Origin: Streptomyces sp. SID12488
GTDB taxonomy: Bacteria > Actinomycetota > Actinomycetes > Streptomycetales > Streptomycetaceae
DNA: 64,000 bases
Direction of reading: 5' to 3'
NCBI RefSeq assembly: GCF_010548275.1
Contig: NZ_JAAGLT010000001.1
Location: 558,001-622,000, forward strand
Part shown: in pieces, positions 43,301-51,735 of the stretch
Numbering within the stretch: the first letter of the stretch is position 1
How the letters are laid out: each line of letters begins with the position of its first letter
Made by a program: the position numbers and the translations under genes
Notes under the pieces: model-generated
Told to the model about the DNA's origin: nothing
Databases searched by the model: none
What the model saw: the letters and a program-made list of their open reading frames with translations, nothing else

Positions 43301-46300
43301 TAACGAGTGTCCGTCAGCAGCCGGCCACCGTGCGGTGTGACGCTCTGGGTCTGGAGCGGCCTCAGCAGCGAGTCGTAGATCTCGTAACTGGTGTTGTACG
43401 TGCCGTCGTTCTTGAGCGTCGAGGTCGATGACCAGGGGTTGTCGGCGTTGGAGACCGAGTAGGCGTACGTGTAGTTGGGGCTGTAGTCGGCGGCGCGGGA
43501 GCGGTTGGGCAGCCACGTCGCGGTCTGTCTGCCGAGGGCGTCGTACGTCGTCTCGGTGATCTTGCTGTTGATGTCGTAGACCTTGGTCGGCAGACCTCGG
43601 GCATAGTCCGCATACACAAAGGTGCTCTGCGTCTTGGCGTTGGTGACCTTGGTCCTGGTCAGCGGGCCCGCTGTCTCGGGGACGTAGAACGTGGCCGTGG
43701 TGTTGCCGTCGGTGTCGGCTACCGTGGCGACGCGGCCCAGGGTGTCGTACGTCGTCCGGCTGGTCGTCTGCCATGCGGACGGGTGGCGTTCGCCGTTCGT
43801 GGCCGCCGCCGGGTAGGCGGTGGGGCGGCCGACCCAGGTGACCGCGCCCTTGGTCGGGGTCTGGGACGCGGACCAGGCGGCGGTCGTGGACGTGCCGTCG
43901 TAGACCATCGCGGTGTCGGACAGGACGTCACCGCGTGTGGCCGACGACGTGGGCAGAGCCAGCTCGGTCTCGGCGATCGTGCACGCTCTGCCGAGCACTC
44001 GGGTACGGGTGACCAGGGAGTTGATGCCGAGCGTGGCGTTGGCCGCGTACCAGGTACGCGTGCACGTCTCGTCGCCGGTGACGGCCGCGTCACCCGCGTC
44101 GTACACCTTCAACGGCTGGCCGTAGGCGTCCCATTCGGTGGTGGCTGTGGTGTGCGTGCGCCAGGATGCGTTCGCCGTCAGATAGGTGTGCGTGTACGCC
44201 TTCTCCGTGCGGACGAAGTAGGCCTTGGTGTTCGAGGCGCTGTGGGTGGCCGTGGTGCGGTACCAGGGGTCGTTGACGGTCACGCTGACCGGTGTCGAGC
44301 CGTTGTAGGTGATCCGCTCCCGCAGGAAGCCCGCGTACGGGTCGCTGTCGGTCTCGTCGGCGATGTCCAGGCCGGTGAAGTCGATGCCGGCGACCGAGGC
44401 GGACCGCGTGGTGGCGGTGCCCTTGAGTTTGTCCCCGTGCATGCCCTGGAGGTAGGTGGAGACCGTCTTGCTCTGGGTGGTGCCCGCGATGCCCTTGGTC
44501 GAGGTGACCTTGCCGTAGCCGCGCCAGACGGACCACGTGCGCTCTGCTGCGGGAGTGAGCGGGTCGTCGTTGTAGTGCCAGGCGGGGTCGGAGTAGGTGT
44601 AGGTGTTCTCGACGTCCGCGCTCTGGCTGTACGGGTCCGCGCTGAGGACAGCGGTGACGCGGTACTTGTGGAACCAGTCGATGGATGCCTCGGCGGCTCC
44701 GTTGATGTTCCAGTACTGCGGATAGCAGGGCTTCGAGTTGTCGTCCTCGGCGGCCGGCATGTTCGAGCCGCGCACGCACTCAGGGCCGGTGATGGTGACC
44801 GTGGTGACGGCGCCCGTCTCGGAGGTGACCGTCCTGATCCGGGGGCGGTTGAGCGGCAGGATGTTGTCGCTGTCGCCGTCGACCCGGTTCGGCCGCATCT
44901 CGTAGGTGAAGGTCACCGGATCGAGCTTGATGGCCGTGCCGTTCTTACCGGTGTGCTGAACGGACTCCAGGACCAGGCTGTGGTCGGAGGTGTCACCGAT
45001 GTCGTTGCCGTCCTTGAAGTCCTGGTCCAAAGCCCAGGAGTCAACGGCGGTGAACGCGCTCGTGGCGGCCGACCAGGCGTGGGTGTTGACGCCGGTCAGG
45101 CGCTTGCGGGTGAAGAAGGACGGGCTCGACGCGTCGCAGTCGGCCCCTGAGGCGCAGATCGAGTCGAAGGGGACATCGGGCCAGTTGGGGGCGGAGGAGT
45201 CCGTCAGTTCGCCGCAGTCGGAGACGGTGCAGCGTTCGGTGTAGGAGAAGGTGACCTTGTCGGAGGTCACGCCGGAGAACAGGGTGTCCTTGTTCTGGCC
45301 GTAGCGGATCTCGGTGAGGTAGCCGCCACGGGTGTACTTGGCGGTGGCGGTGGAGGCGTCGTTCTGGGCGTAGTAGTTGATCTCGGGGGTGTACCAGTAC
45401 GTCATGGCGTTGCCGCGGATGTCCACGACGTAGTCCAGGTTCCAGCGCCAGGCCTGGGTGAGCGAGCGGCCGGCGAAGGCGGAACCCTTGTCGTAGCCGG
45501 GCTCGCCGGAGTCGTTGCCGTAGACCGGCACCGTCCACACCGAGTTGGTGCGGTCGGTGGTGGCCGCGCCGGGGAGCTTGTTCTGGCCGAAGACGTACTT
45601 CGTGCCGTCGCCGGTGGTGACGGTCCAGTACTCGCCGTCGTCGTCGCCGTTGTCGCCTCCGGTGGAGCGGACGACGGTGGAGGCGTCGTCGGAGCTCAGT
45701 CGCCAGACGTCGTCGGTCTTGTCTGCCGCGTCGACCTTGACCAGCTTGCTGGACTTGCCGTTGAGGACGATCGAGGCGTTCTCGAACTTCCAGCACAGGT
45801 CGAACTTGTCGGTCTGCCCGTCCTTGTCGCAGCTGCCGTAGGAGCGCTCGATGTACGAGGACGAGGAGATCTCGAAGCCCTCGCCGACCGGGTTGGACTG
45901 GTTGTTCGTCGAAGCGGTACGCCCGTCGACGCTGCCGGAGTCGTAGGACAGCGACAGTGACGGGGACGGTCCGGCCGCAGCGGGCGGCACGGCCATGCCG
46001 TACGACCAGGTGAAGGCGCCGGAGGAGCCCCCCGCCTCCCAACTGGAGGCGGGGGAGAGCGGGCTCGCCGTATAGTCGCCCGCGCCGGACGGGGACGCGC
46101 CCGCAGTCGCCGCGAGGGCCAGGACGGTCACCGCAGAGGAAGCGGAGGAAACGGAGGAGGCCGAAGTAGTGGCCTTGGCAGTGGAGTTGGATGTCGACGA
46201 GCTCTTCTGAGCCGTCGGTGCCCCAGGTTCCGCAGCGAGGGATACCTTGGCCGAGACGGTCTGGCCCGAGATGTTGTTGTGCGAGTCGAGCGGTGTCCGC

Positions 46301-47001
46301 TCTCGGCAGGCCGCCTTGTTCGGCGTCGTCAACGCACAGGCCGGGAGCTGGAACAGCCGCAGCCGACCGGACCATCCGCCGCCGTACGCGGAAGCGAAGT
46401 CCGAGTAGTCGACGCTGACTTCGGCGGTGCCGGGGTCAGCCGCCGTCGCGGTCAGCAGTACGCCCTTGATCCCGGCAGCCTCGGTCGCTTTGCGGCTGCG
46501 GACCTCGACACGCGTGTCACCCGAGGCTCCGTCCCGTGTACCGGTCAGCGTCACCGGGAGACCGCCGGCCGTCAACCGGGCCGCCTTGCCCTTGCCTGCG
46601 AGCCCCGCCTTCGCCGAACCCGCCTTCGGCCAGGTCGCGGTCTGCTCGGCGCGGGCGCGCCTGCCCTGTTCGGCGTTCTCCGCACGGGTCTCGGCCACCC
46701 GAGCCCTGGCCTTCTTGGCGCCCTGCCCGTTGAACTCGTGTACCTCGGAGACCAGTTGCTCCGGCATCTTGGGCTTGCCCAGGCCGACAACGCTATCCGC
46801 CGCCTGCACGGGGGCCGCGACAACGCTCGACACGACGAGGGACATCACCACGGCCGACAGCAGGCGTCGGCTGAAAACAACACGTCTGATCCTGGCGCCA
46901 ACCCCACGCCTTACGGCACTCACAGCAGAACTCCCCAAGTGATCAAAGCGAGCAGAGGGCGACCGGACGGCGGACGGCCGGTGAGGTGAACGGTCAGTCA
47001 T
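40318..47001 (-). CDS. Secreted RHS/YD-repeat polymorphic toxin
   Basis: A 2227-residue exported RHS protein. A long n-region and signal peptide end near residue 67 (APVQA). An SpvB-like N-terminal part follows (GGSSGAFTWSYGMAVPP, SLSLSYDSGSVDGRT). Many YD repeats then form the shell, and the core ends in GRFISVDPLLELDKQQTLNG, YTYGGQNPLTFSDPTG at about residue 1952. The 275-residue tail holds a Gly-rich hydrophobic stretch (about 2049-2094) and a terminal domain with Cys2139/Cys2144, His2183-His2184 and Asp2195. That order suggests a papain-like or transglutaminase-like fold. The tail has lower GC than the shell. The start overlaps the LamG gene by 8 bases; the stop abuts the putative immunity gene. 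Confidence 0.93.
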   Translation of the reverse strand: MTDRSPHRPSAVRSPSARFDHLGSSAVSAVRRGVGARIRRVVFSRRLLSAVVMSLVVSSVVAAPVQAADSVVGLGKPKMPEQLVSEVHEFNGQGAKKARARVAETRAENAEQGRRARAEQTATWPKAGSAKAGLAGKGKAARLTAGGLPVTLTGTRDGASGDTRVEVRSRKATEAAGIKGVLLTATAADPGTAEVSVDYSDFASAYGGGWSGRLRLFQLPACALTTPNKAACRERTPLDSHNNISGQTVSAKVSLAAEPGAPTAQKSSSTSNSTAKATTSASSVSSASSAVTVLALAATAGASPSGAGDYTASPLSPASSWEAGGSSGAFTWSYGMAVPPAAAGPSPSLSLSYDSGSVDGRTASTNNQSNPVGEGFEISSSSYIERSYGSCDKDGQTDKFDLCWKFENASIVLNGKSSKLVKVDAADKTDDVWRLSSDDASTVVRSTGGDNGDDDGEYWTVTTGDGTKYVFGQNKLPGAATTDRTNSVWTVPVYGNDSGEPGYDKGSAFAGRSLTQAWRWNLDYVVDIRGNAMTYWYTPEINYYAQNDASTATAKYTRGGYLTEIRYGQNKDTLFSGVTSDKVTFSYTERCTVSDCGELTDSSAPNWPDVPFDSICASGADCDASSPSFFTRKRLTGVNTHAWSAATSAFTAVDSWALDQDFKDGNDIGDTSDHSLVLESVQHTGKNGTAIKLDPVTFTYEMRPNRVDGDSDNILPLNRPRIRTVTSETGAVTTVTITGPECVRGSNMPAAEDDNSKPCYPQYWNINGAAEASIDWFHKYRVTAVLSADPYSQSADVENTYTYSDPAWHYNDDPLTPAAERTWSVWRGYGKVTSTKGIAGTTQSKTVSTYLQGMHGDKLKGTATTRSASVAGIDFTGLDIADETDSDPYAGFLRERITYNGSTPVSVTVNDPWYRTTATHSASNTKAYFVRTEKAYTHTYLTANASWRTHTTATTEWDAYGQPLKVYDAGDAAVTGDETCTRTWYAANATLGINSLVTRTRVLGRACTIAETELALPTSSATRGDVLSDTAMVYDGTSTTAAWSASQTPTKGAVTWVGRPTAYPAAATNGERHPSAWQTTSRTTYDTLGRVATVADTDGNTTATFYVPETAGPLTRTKVTNAKTQSTFVYADYARGLPTKVYDINSKITETTYDALGRQTATWLPNRSRAADYSPNYTYAYSVSNADNPWSSTSTLKNDGTYNTSYEIYDSLLRPLQTQSVTPHGGRLLTDTRYNNRGLVSQTYADLFDDENPPSGEYFEAGDGQTPKESVIVFDGAERPVTSTFYSGGVKKWSTSTSYSGDSTATTALDGGSAVRTIVDAQGRTTETREYEGTSPADTGYGATVGATYTSTKFTYTRDGKPFTITGPDSAWSYAYDLYGRQTSATDPDMGTTTTGYTTLDQVSWTKDAAARVVISGYDVLGRNTGTWSAPGTADLTSTTEEKVDANKLTAYTYDGVTGAKGQRDSATRYVGGAVNPADTAYTKRVTEFDSMYRATATQLELPAADPLVAKKAVAAKLTSTAYYDVDGTQRNVTVPAAGGLESELVAYTYDGLGLNTRVKGTSVYMLDASYTSLGQPQILSLGKSEAENTYNVYVSNIYEAGTDRLLRSSVTDDTHAYTLQQLNYGYDVAGNVTSVSDPMTLGGTGAADNQCFTYDGHRRLTDAWTPAAADCSTANRTTAKLGGAAPYWTSYTYKDSGLRATEVNKTSSTPTTKTYCYDSTKTHRLLATTTANTCTGVTSAYAYDATGNTTTRPDGTASQTLTWSAESKLDTLKEGTSTTGYVYDADGSLLIRRNTAGETVLYLGSSEIHLDTSTSTAKFWAQRYYSGAGATIAMRTNKSGTDKLSWLAADHHGTSSLAVDNATQVTTKRYSKPFGADRGQPTFGPWPDDKGFLGASTDSASGLTHLGAREYDPSIGRFISVDPLLELDKQQTLNGYTYGGQNPLTFSDPTGMGLACGGKEDPCQKRPDGSAGNGRPMEAVDYAKPRPAHPCNSNCGTASADSAGAPVVEENGPMWGWLGDIVDTVDNYVTALVTEPDLWWGAAETAGSLFLMGAGGDLVVAGGALCIATGVGCVIGVPAAAGGMAMVGMGIYGAEDGIGRIDSGLNKALREAESKSSSGSTSGDLGPTWKAQEPSTVCGSSGCEDVAVGIQTKIGGERMRITDQYGAPTLGKYRGEDTGWAHHDVVLKDGQVYDAWTGRSGEPVERYMSHWEYGEYLQMKPSPYQP

Positions 47002-50000
47002 CCGTGCCACCCACGATGGCGCCGACCTGCTGCTCGGACATGGCCCCGGCCCAGATCCGAATCCGGGTGATCCGGCCCCCGAGGTAGTGGCCCCAGGCGG
47101 AGTCGACGAAGCCCGTGCCGACCGCGAAGTCGCCCGAACCCACCACAGCGGTGTAGGCGAGGTCGGGGCCGTTCTGGTTGGCTCCGACGTACAGGCTGAT
47201 CGTGCCTGCGGAGGCGTCGAACACACCGGTCAGCCGCGTCACGCTGTTGGCCGTCACCGTCTTGGGCGCGTCGGAGACAACGGCTGTCCAGGCCCCGAGC
47301 GCGTCCAGCCGACCGAAGTACCACTTACCGATGGGGAGTTCCTTTTCGGTCTCCGGGTCGAATTCGGTGCCTTTCTTCTCGAACCACAGACCCCAGGAGG
47401 AACCATCAGCGCCTCGCTGACCGACGACCTGAGCGACATAGTCGTCGCTCTTGGCTGCCATGACCTCCGAGTCCAGCTCCACGGCCGTTGTCACTGTGAA
47501 AGACCCTGAGTCGTCAACGACCGGGCCTGCCGTTGTGGCCGTGTCATTCGTGCCGTCGAGGACGATCGCCTTGCCATCGAGGGATGCCCCGCTGGAGAGC
47601 TTGAGGGACCGCTTGTAGCCGGAGAAGGTGTCCGCCAACGGGCCTGTGCCCGGAACAGCCCCGTCCGGATTCCAGTCGGCGACGAGCTCGGCGTACGCGT
47701 CGCCGTTCTCGTCCAGCAGGTGGGCCTCCGTGGCCACATCTTCGTCAGTCAACAGCCGCTGCCAGACAGTCATTTCGTCGACGCGACCGCTCATGTAGTT
47801 CTGGTAGGTGCCACCCGAGGTGAACGCGACGCGACCGACCTGCAGCGCGCCACCCGCGACCGTCGCCTTCGACGTGCTGGGCAAGGACACCGGAGAACCC
47901 TGTGGTTGGCCGTTCACGTAGAGGCGGATCGACCGGCTTTCGGCGTCATAGGAACCCGCCACGTGGACCCACGCGTTGAGCGGCACGCCTGTGGCACTCG
48001 CACTGACGCTGTCGTACTTCCGTACACCGTTCTCGTACCAGCTCCACAGGAACACCCAGCGCTGCACGCCCGACGAATAGTAGAGAGTGAAGTTGGAGTT
48101 GTCGCTTCCCGTCTGGGAGATGACTGTCCGGCTGGCGGACACGTCACTCAGGTTGGCCCATGCCGAGACGGTGAAGGAGAACCTCGCGTCGACCACTGCC
48201 TCCGAGGTGGCCGCGTATCCCGACTGCCGGGCGGCGTCGTTGGGATCAGCGTTCAGCCACAGGGAGTAGTCAAGCTCGCCCCGTCTCGCCAGCAAGGACC
48301 AGCCCGCGCCCGCGCCGCGCAGAGTCATGGCGTGCCGTGTGCCCTCTGTTGCGGTGTCAGCCGCCGAGGTCTCAGTCGTGGCGGGGTCGGGGGTGTAGTC
48401 GTTGAAGTGCCAACGGCCGACTGCCGGTTGGCCCTCAGCGACCTTGAACTCCACGAATTTGCTGTCGCCCTCACCAGCGCTGTCTCCGGCCCGGACCTCA
48501 AGCTGTTCCGTGCCCGCAACCCTCGGCGTGACCCATGTCACGACCGTGTTTCCCGCGATCCGTTCCGACCACGACGCGCTCTTGGAGAGCTTGTACTGGT
48601 AGTAGTCGTTCACGTCTCCGGCCGCCGGAGAGAAGGTGAACTTCCCCTTGATACCCGGCCCGCCGGCCGCCGCGCAGTCGTCGCACTCGCTGTACGGACC
48701 GCCGAAGGTCACCACCGGGGGCTTCGGGGAGTACAGGTCGACCGTGAAATAGCACCAGTTCTTGGTCGTCACCGTGCTGGACGACTGCAGGTAGCTCTTG
48801 TCGTCGTTGTATAGAGACTGTGTGAAAGCCGCCATCCGGTACGTGCCGTTCTCGGCAAGTGTGATCGGCGTCTCGGCCTTCACTTGTGCGTTGTCGATCA
48901 CGGTACTGGGCTGAGGTCGCACCGGCTCGGTGACCAAGTCCCATGTGCCGTCGGCCTGCTTCTTCTGGACGTAGAAGTGCGCTCGCAGGTGCGCAGCACC
49001 CTCACCACCCGCGGCGGTCTGCGGTCGCGCGGTCAGTATCGGATTCCGGTCCGCGATGACGTCCGGATCCGTGGACTTGGTCGAGCATTTGACACCCTTG
49101 CCCACCGCGATGCCGGGATAGGTCGGCACGGCAGGCAGCCCCACGAACTTGACCGACAGAGTGGCGTTGTCGTCGAACCGCTTCCATCCGTTGGGGTCGC
49201 CCTCGTCGTGCGCCTTCAACATCAGGGTCAACCGGGAGAAGCCACCGTCCGCGAAGACCTTCACCGTGTGGGTGAGGTTCTGGTAGCTCTTGGCAGGGTC
49301 GTCATTGAACTCGACCGGCGCGTCCGGCTGGCTCGGAGAACATGCCGTCCCACGCCCTGCGGCGACTCTTTGGTCGCCCATGACATCCCAGTTCGCCGTC
49401 GGGCCCGGCCAGTTGGTCGCCGAGGAGATGTTGCCGGTACGGACGAGGTCGACGACCGTCTTCTCGCAGGACATCGAAAACAGCTCGGTCACCCGGAAGG
49501 TCGCGTCAAGTACGTGCTTGCCCGCGAGCTTTGCCGACCCGAACTCGAAGTACATGCGCTGCCGGTAACCCGAGCCGCAGTAGTAGGCGAACCCGCCGGT
49601 CACGTATGTACCGCAGAGGCCGACGCCCTCGCCGTCGTCTCCGCCGTCGAAGTTGTAGAAGGTGTCGCCGTCCGAGGACAGCACGGTGCGCTCGGACTCG
49701 TCCAGCCCCACATCCGGGTCGATGTACAGCGGGTAGACCGTGTTCTCGCCGCTCAGCAGGCCCGCGTCCGGCACCACGGCCACCGCGTCCTCGGTCAGTT
49801 CCACCGGCAGCACGGCTGAGGCGTCGCCGTTGCCGGGGCCGTCGGCCGGGTCGGCGGAGGTCCCACCATGGCCGTCCACGACGGGCTCGTCGTCAGCGGC
49901 GGCGAGCGACATGGTCGTCGTCCCCGTGCCGGCGGTGTCCCCTGCCGAGTCCCACATCCGCGCGGCCGGTGAACGGAACACCGCGTTGCCGTCCTCGTCC

Positions 50001-50524
50001 ATGGCGGCGAGACCACCACCCGCCCGGGTGGCCACCGTCAGGCCCTGCGTCTTGAGGGAGAACTCGATCCGCTCCAGCTCCGGATTGGCGGCTGCCTCGG
50101 CGGACTTGACGACCAGCACCTGTCGGACGCCCTCCACCGTCGCCGTCATCCGCAGGTCAACTCCGGGCAGCACCTCCGCGTACGTGGCGGACGCGCCGTC
50201 CAGCACCGGCTTCGGCAGGCTGCCTGGCCAGCCCAGGCTCAGCCAACGGCCGTCCTCGGCCAGCTTCACCAGGCCTCCGCCGTCACCACCGGCGGAGAAG
50301 GAGATGTCGGCCACCGACGCCTTCGGCCCGATCGAGCCGTCGGCCCGGCGCTCCAGCGTCGCGTCCGGCTCCGCCCAGGATCCGTCCGGCCGCGCGACGC
50401 GCACCGGTACGGCTGACTGCGTCAGGGTGAACGAGTAACCGTCAGGGTTGGCGTGGGTCGTGGCGTACTCCTCGCGAGCACCTACGACTTCGACCGCTTT
50501 GCCAGAGGCCTCCGCCTGTTCCAA
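46994..50524 (-). CDS. LamG-domain partner of the RHS toxin (5' end cut off by a TGA)
   Basis: A frame of 1176 codons from a TTG at 50524. The content is of a cell-surface protein: a DNRLRE-like Cys region (about 303-380: LCGTYVTGGFAYYCGSGYRQ), an Ig-like part (about 590-695), then two LamG/concanavalin-like domains (about 700-920 and 980-1170: FTVSAWANLSDVSASRTVIS, WVHVAGSYDAESRSIRLYVN). Such genes commonly precede RHS toxin genes in Streptomyces. The frame in fact continues upstream through an in-frame TGA (50567-50569) into a good signal peptide starting at 50698. The TTG has no strong ribosome site, so the intact reading would be 46994-50698 with one nonsense codon. Its stop overlaps the RHS start. 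Confidence 0.75.
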   Translation of the reverse strand: MEQAEASGKAVEVVGAREEYATTHANPDGYSFTLTQSAVPVRVARPDGSWAEPDATLERRADGSIGPKASVADISFSAGGDGGGLVKLAEDGRWLSLGWPGSLPKPVLDGASATYAEVLPGVDLRMTATVEGVRQVLVVKSAEAAANPELERIEFSLKTQGLTVATRAGGGLAAMDEDGNAVFRSPAARMWDSAGDTAGTGTTTMSLAAADDEPVVDGHGGTSADPADGPGNGDASAVLPVELTEDAVAVVPDAGLLSGENTVYPLYIDPDVGLDESERTVLSSDGDTFYNFDGGDDGEGVGLCGTYVTGGFAYYCGSGYRQRMYFEFGSAKLAGKHVLDATFRVTELFSMSCEKTVVDLVRTGNISSATNWPGPTANWDVMGDQRVAAGRGTACSPSQPDAPVEFNDDPAKSYQNLTHTVKVFADGGFSRLTLMLKAHDEGDPNGWKRFDDNATLSVKFVGLPAVPTYPGIAVGKGVKCSTKSTDPDVIADRNPILTARPQTAAGGEGAAHLRAHFYVQKKQADGTWDLVTEPVRPQPSTVIDNAQVKAETPITLAENGTYRMAAFTQSLYNDDKSYLQSSSTVTTKNWCYFTVDLYSPKPPVVTFGGPYSECDDCAAAGGPGIKGKFTFSPAAGDVNDYYQYKLSKSASWSERIAGNTVVTWVTPRVAGTEQLEVRAGDSAGEGDSKFVEFKVAEGQPAVGRWHFNDYTPDPATTETSAADTATEGTRHAMTLRGAGAGWSLLARRGELDYSLWLNADPNDAARQSGYAATSEAVVDARFSFTVSAWANLSDVSASRTVISQTGSDNSNFTLYYSSGVQRWVFLWSWYENGVRKYDSVSASATGVPLNAWVHVAGSYDAESRSIRLYVNGQPQGSPVSLPSTSKATVAGGALQVGRVAFTSGGTYQNYMSGRVDEMTVWQRLLTDEDVATEAHLLDENGDAYAELVADWNPDGAVPGTGPLADTFSGYKRSLKLSSGASLDGKAIVLDGTNDTATTAGPVVDDSGSFTVTTAVELDSEVMAAKSDDYVAQVVGQRGADGSSWGLWFEKKGTEFDPETEKELPIGKWYFGRLDALGAWTAVVSDAPKTVTANSVTRLTGVFDASAGTISLYVGANQNGPDLAYTAVVGSGDFAVGTGFVDSAWGHYLGGRITRIRIWAGAMSEQQVGAIVGGTDD

Positions 50525-50566
50525 CGCGGCGGACGCCTCGGATGTCGGCGACTCCGTGTCGTCGGC

Positions 50567-50698
50567 TCACGCCACCGATGTGGTGACGCCCAGGGCGGGT
50601 AGAGCCGCCAGCAACGCCGTGACCGTCAGACCGGAGACCAACCGTCTCGCACGTCCGACGCTTCCGCGCTGCGGGCAGCGCAAAGAGTCCCCACCCAT
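50567..50698 (-). pseudogene. Severed signal peptide of the LamG gene ending in TGA
   Basis: An ATG preceded by GGGGG opens a 43-codon signal peptide: an Arg-rich n-region (RGSVGRARRLVSG), a hydrophobic core (LTVTALLAALPALGV) and TTSVA, then TGA as codon 44. Without a change of frame the next residues are ADDTESPTSEA, leading into the LamG protein. Replacing TGA by TGG would give VAWA-DD, an ideal AxA signal peptidase site. It is therefore the 5' part of the same gene. Confidence 0.75.
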
Positions 50699-51031
50699 CC
50701 GTACCCCCGTTTTACGTGATCTTTATGAGCCCCCATATCGAACACGGTTGATCGAGAACGGTCAAGCAATTTCAAAGTGACACATCGACGTCGCAGAACT
50801 GCGCACCGAGTGCTGACGCACCTTCTACGACCGCTCATTGAGACTCAAAATCGATGTTTACCCATGCGCACCATCCGCCAGGATGGCGGCCATAGGGTCA
50901 CGCTCACGTCGGAAGGCGAATGCAAGTGGCTTGAAATCAACCGCTGGTTCAGCTCGCACCCAAGCGGCCTTGAGCAACACGGAAAGGGCCCCGCAAGGCC
51001 CTTTTCCCACCACCGCGCCCCGTTTCCAACC
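50699..51031. other. Intergenic region with promoter for the LamG-RHS operon
   Basis: These 333 bases contain A/T-rich stretches just upstream of the severed LamG start (around 50710-50880), likely the operon promoter. The terminator of the neighbouring membrane gene lies on the right. No gene is supported here. Confidence 0.45.
50982..51006 (-). terminator. Terminator of the small membrane protein gene
   Basis: An 8-base-pair core stem (AAAGGGCC with GGCCCTTT) with a 6-base loop lies about 25 bases past the stop of the gene at 51032. Confidence 0.65.
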
Positions 51032-51385
51032 TCACGCACCGGCAGCCGCGCCCCCCGAAGCCGGCCAGATCTGCCGCAGCGCGTATCCCATGAACGCCGC
51101 GTTGGCCAGAGCCGCCGCCGCGATGCCCACGAGGTAGAGGGCCAGGAACACCCCGTCGCCCGTGCCGTTCAGTGTGCCCTCGGGGAGAAGCGTGTACAGG
51201 AGGCTCAGCGGAGCGGTCAGCAGCCACGGGACCACGCCCGACATGGAGGCGTCGGCGTGGGAGACGAAGAAGGTGTCGACGAGGAAGAAGCCCGTCGCGG
51301 CGACGACCACGGCCAGGTACACCCGGGAGAGCCAGTTGTCCGTGGCCAGGGTGAGCAGGGTGCGGGGGCGGCGGTTGCCGTTCAT
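51032..51385 (-). CDS. Small integral membrane protein
   Basis: A 117-residue protein with three probable membrane helices (VYLAVVVAATGFFLVDTFFV, VVPWLLTAPLSLLYTLL, FLALYLVGIAAAALANAAF). It begins with a basic cytoplasmic MNGNRRPRTLLTL. The ATG is preceded by GGAGG. Similar SCF-like small membrane proteins are widespread in Streptomyces; no function is known. It is divergent from desE. Confidence 0.85.
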   Translation of the reverse strand: MNGNRRPRTLLTLATDNWLSRVYLAVVVAATGFFLVDTFFVSHADASMSGVVPWLLTAPLSLLYTLLPEGTLNGTGDGVFLALYLVGIAAAALANAAFMGYALRQIWPASGGAAAGA

Positions 51386-51666
51386 CGTGTCCTCCGGTGA
51401 GTGCGCCGCGTCGTGCCGCGCGATGCCTCAACAATGGCCCGCGCACCGGCGCCCTGGCATGAGTACACCTACTCATCCGTAACTAGGTTGCCTCGGAGGC
51501 GAGTTGAACCTCGGCCACCCTTCACCTTCATGGCACAGGCGTCGCCATCGCGAACGAATAACCGACCGAACGAATAGCCCACCTTTGATTCACAGGCCAT
51601 CCACAGGGATCGGCACACCTCGCCCCGCCCGCACCACTCCCCCGACCCACCCTCTGGACAGCGGGT

Positions 51667-51688
51667 AAAGTTAGGCTAACCTAACTTT
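51667..51688. promoter_or_regulatory. Iron box upstream of desE
   Basis: Exact 9-base arms AAAGTTAGG and CCTAACTTT surround CTAA. The core TTAGGCTAACCTAA matches the DmdR1/DtxR-type iron box of Streptomyces. It is 48 bases before the desE start, so desE is expected to be repressed when iron is plentiful. The other bases of the 350-base gap (51386-51735) show nothing further. Confidence 0.93.
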
Positions 51689-51735
51689 CGAATTGTCCGG
51701 CGGGCCGACCCGCCCCGTTCGAAAGCAGCCATCTC

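Noticed and set aside
40369..43431. 1020-codon + strand frame opposite the RHS gene
   Set aside because: No domain pattern; it mirrors YD repeats of the true gene.
50567..50569. TGA in the LamG gene as a selenocysteine codon
   Set aside because: It lies at a signal-peptide cleavage site, not in a redox motif, and no selenocysteine-type hairpin follows.
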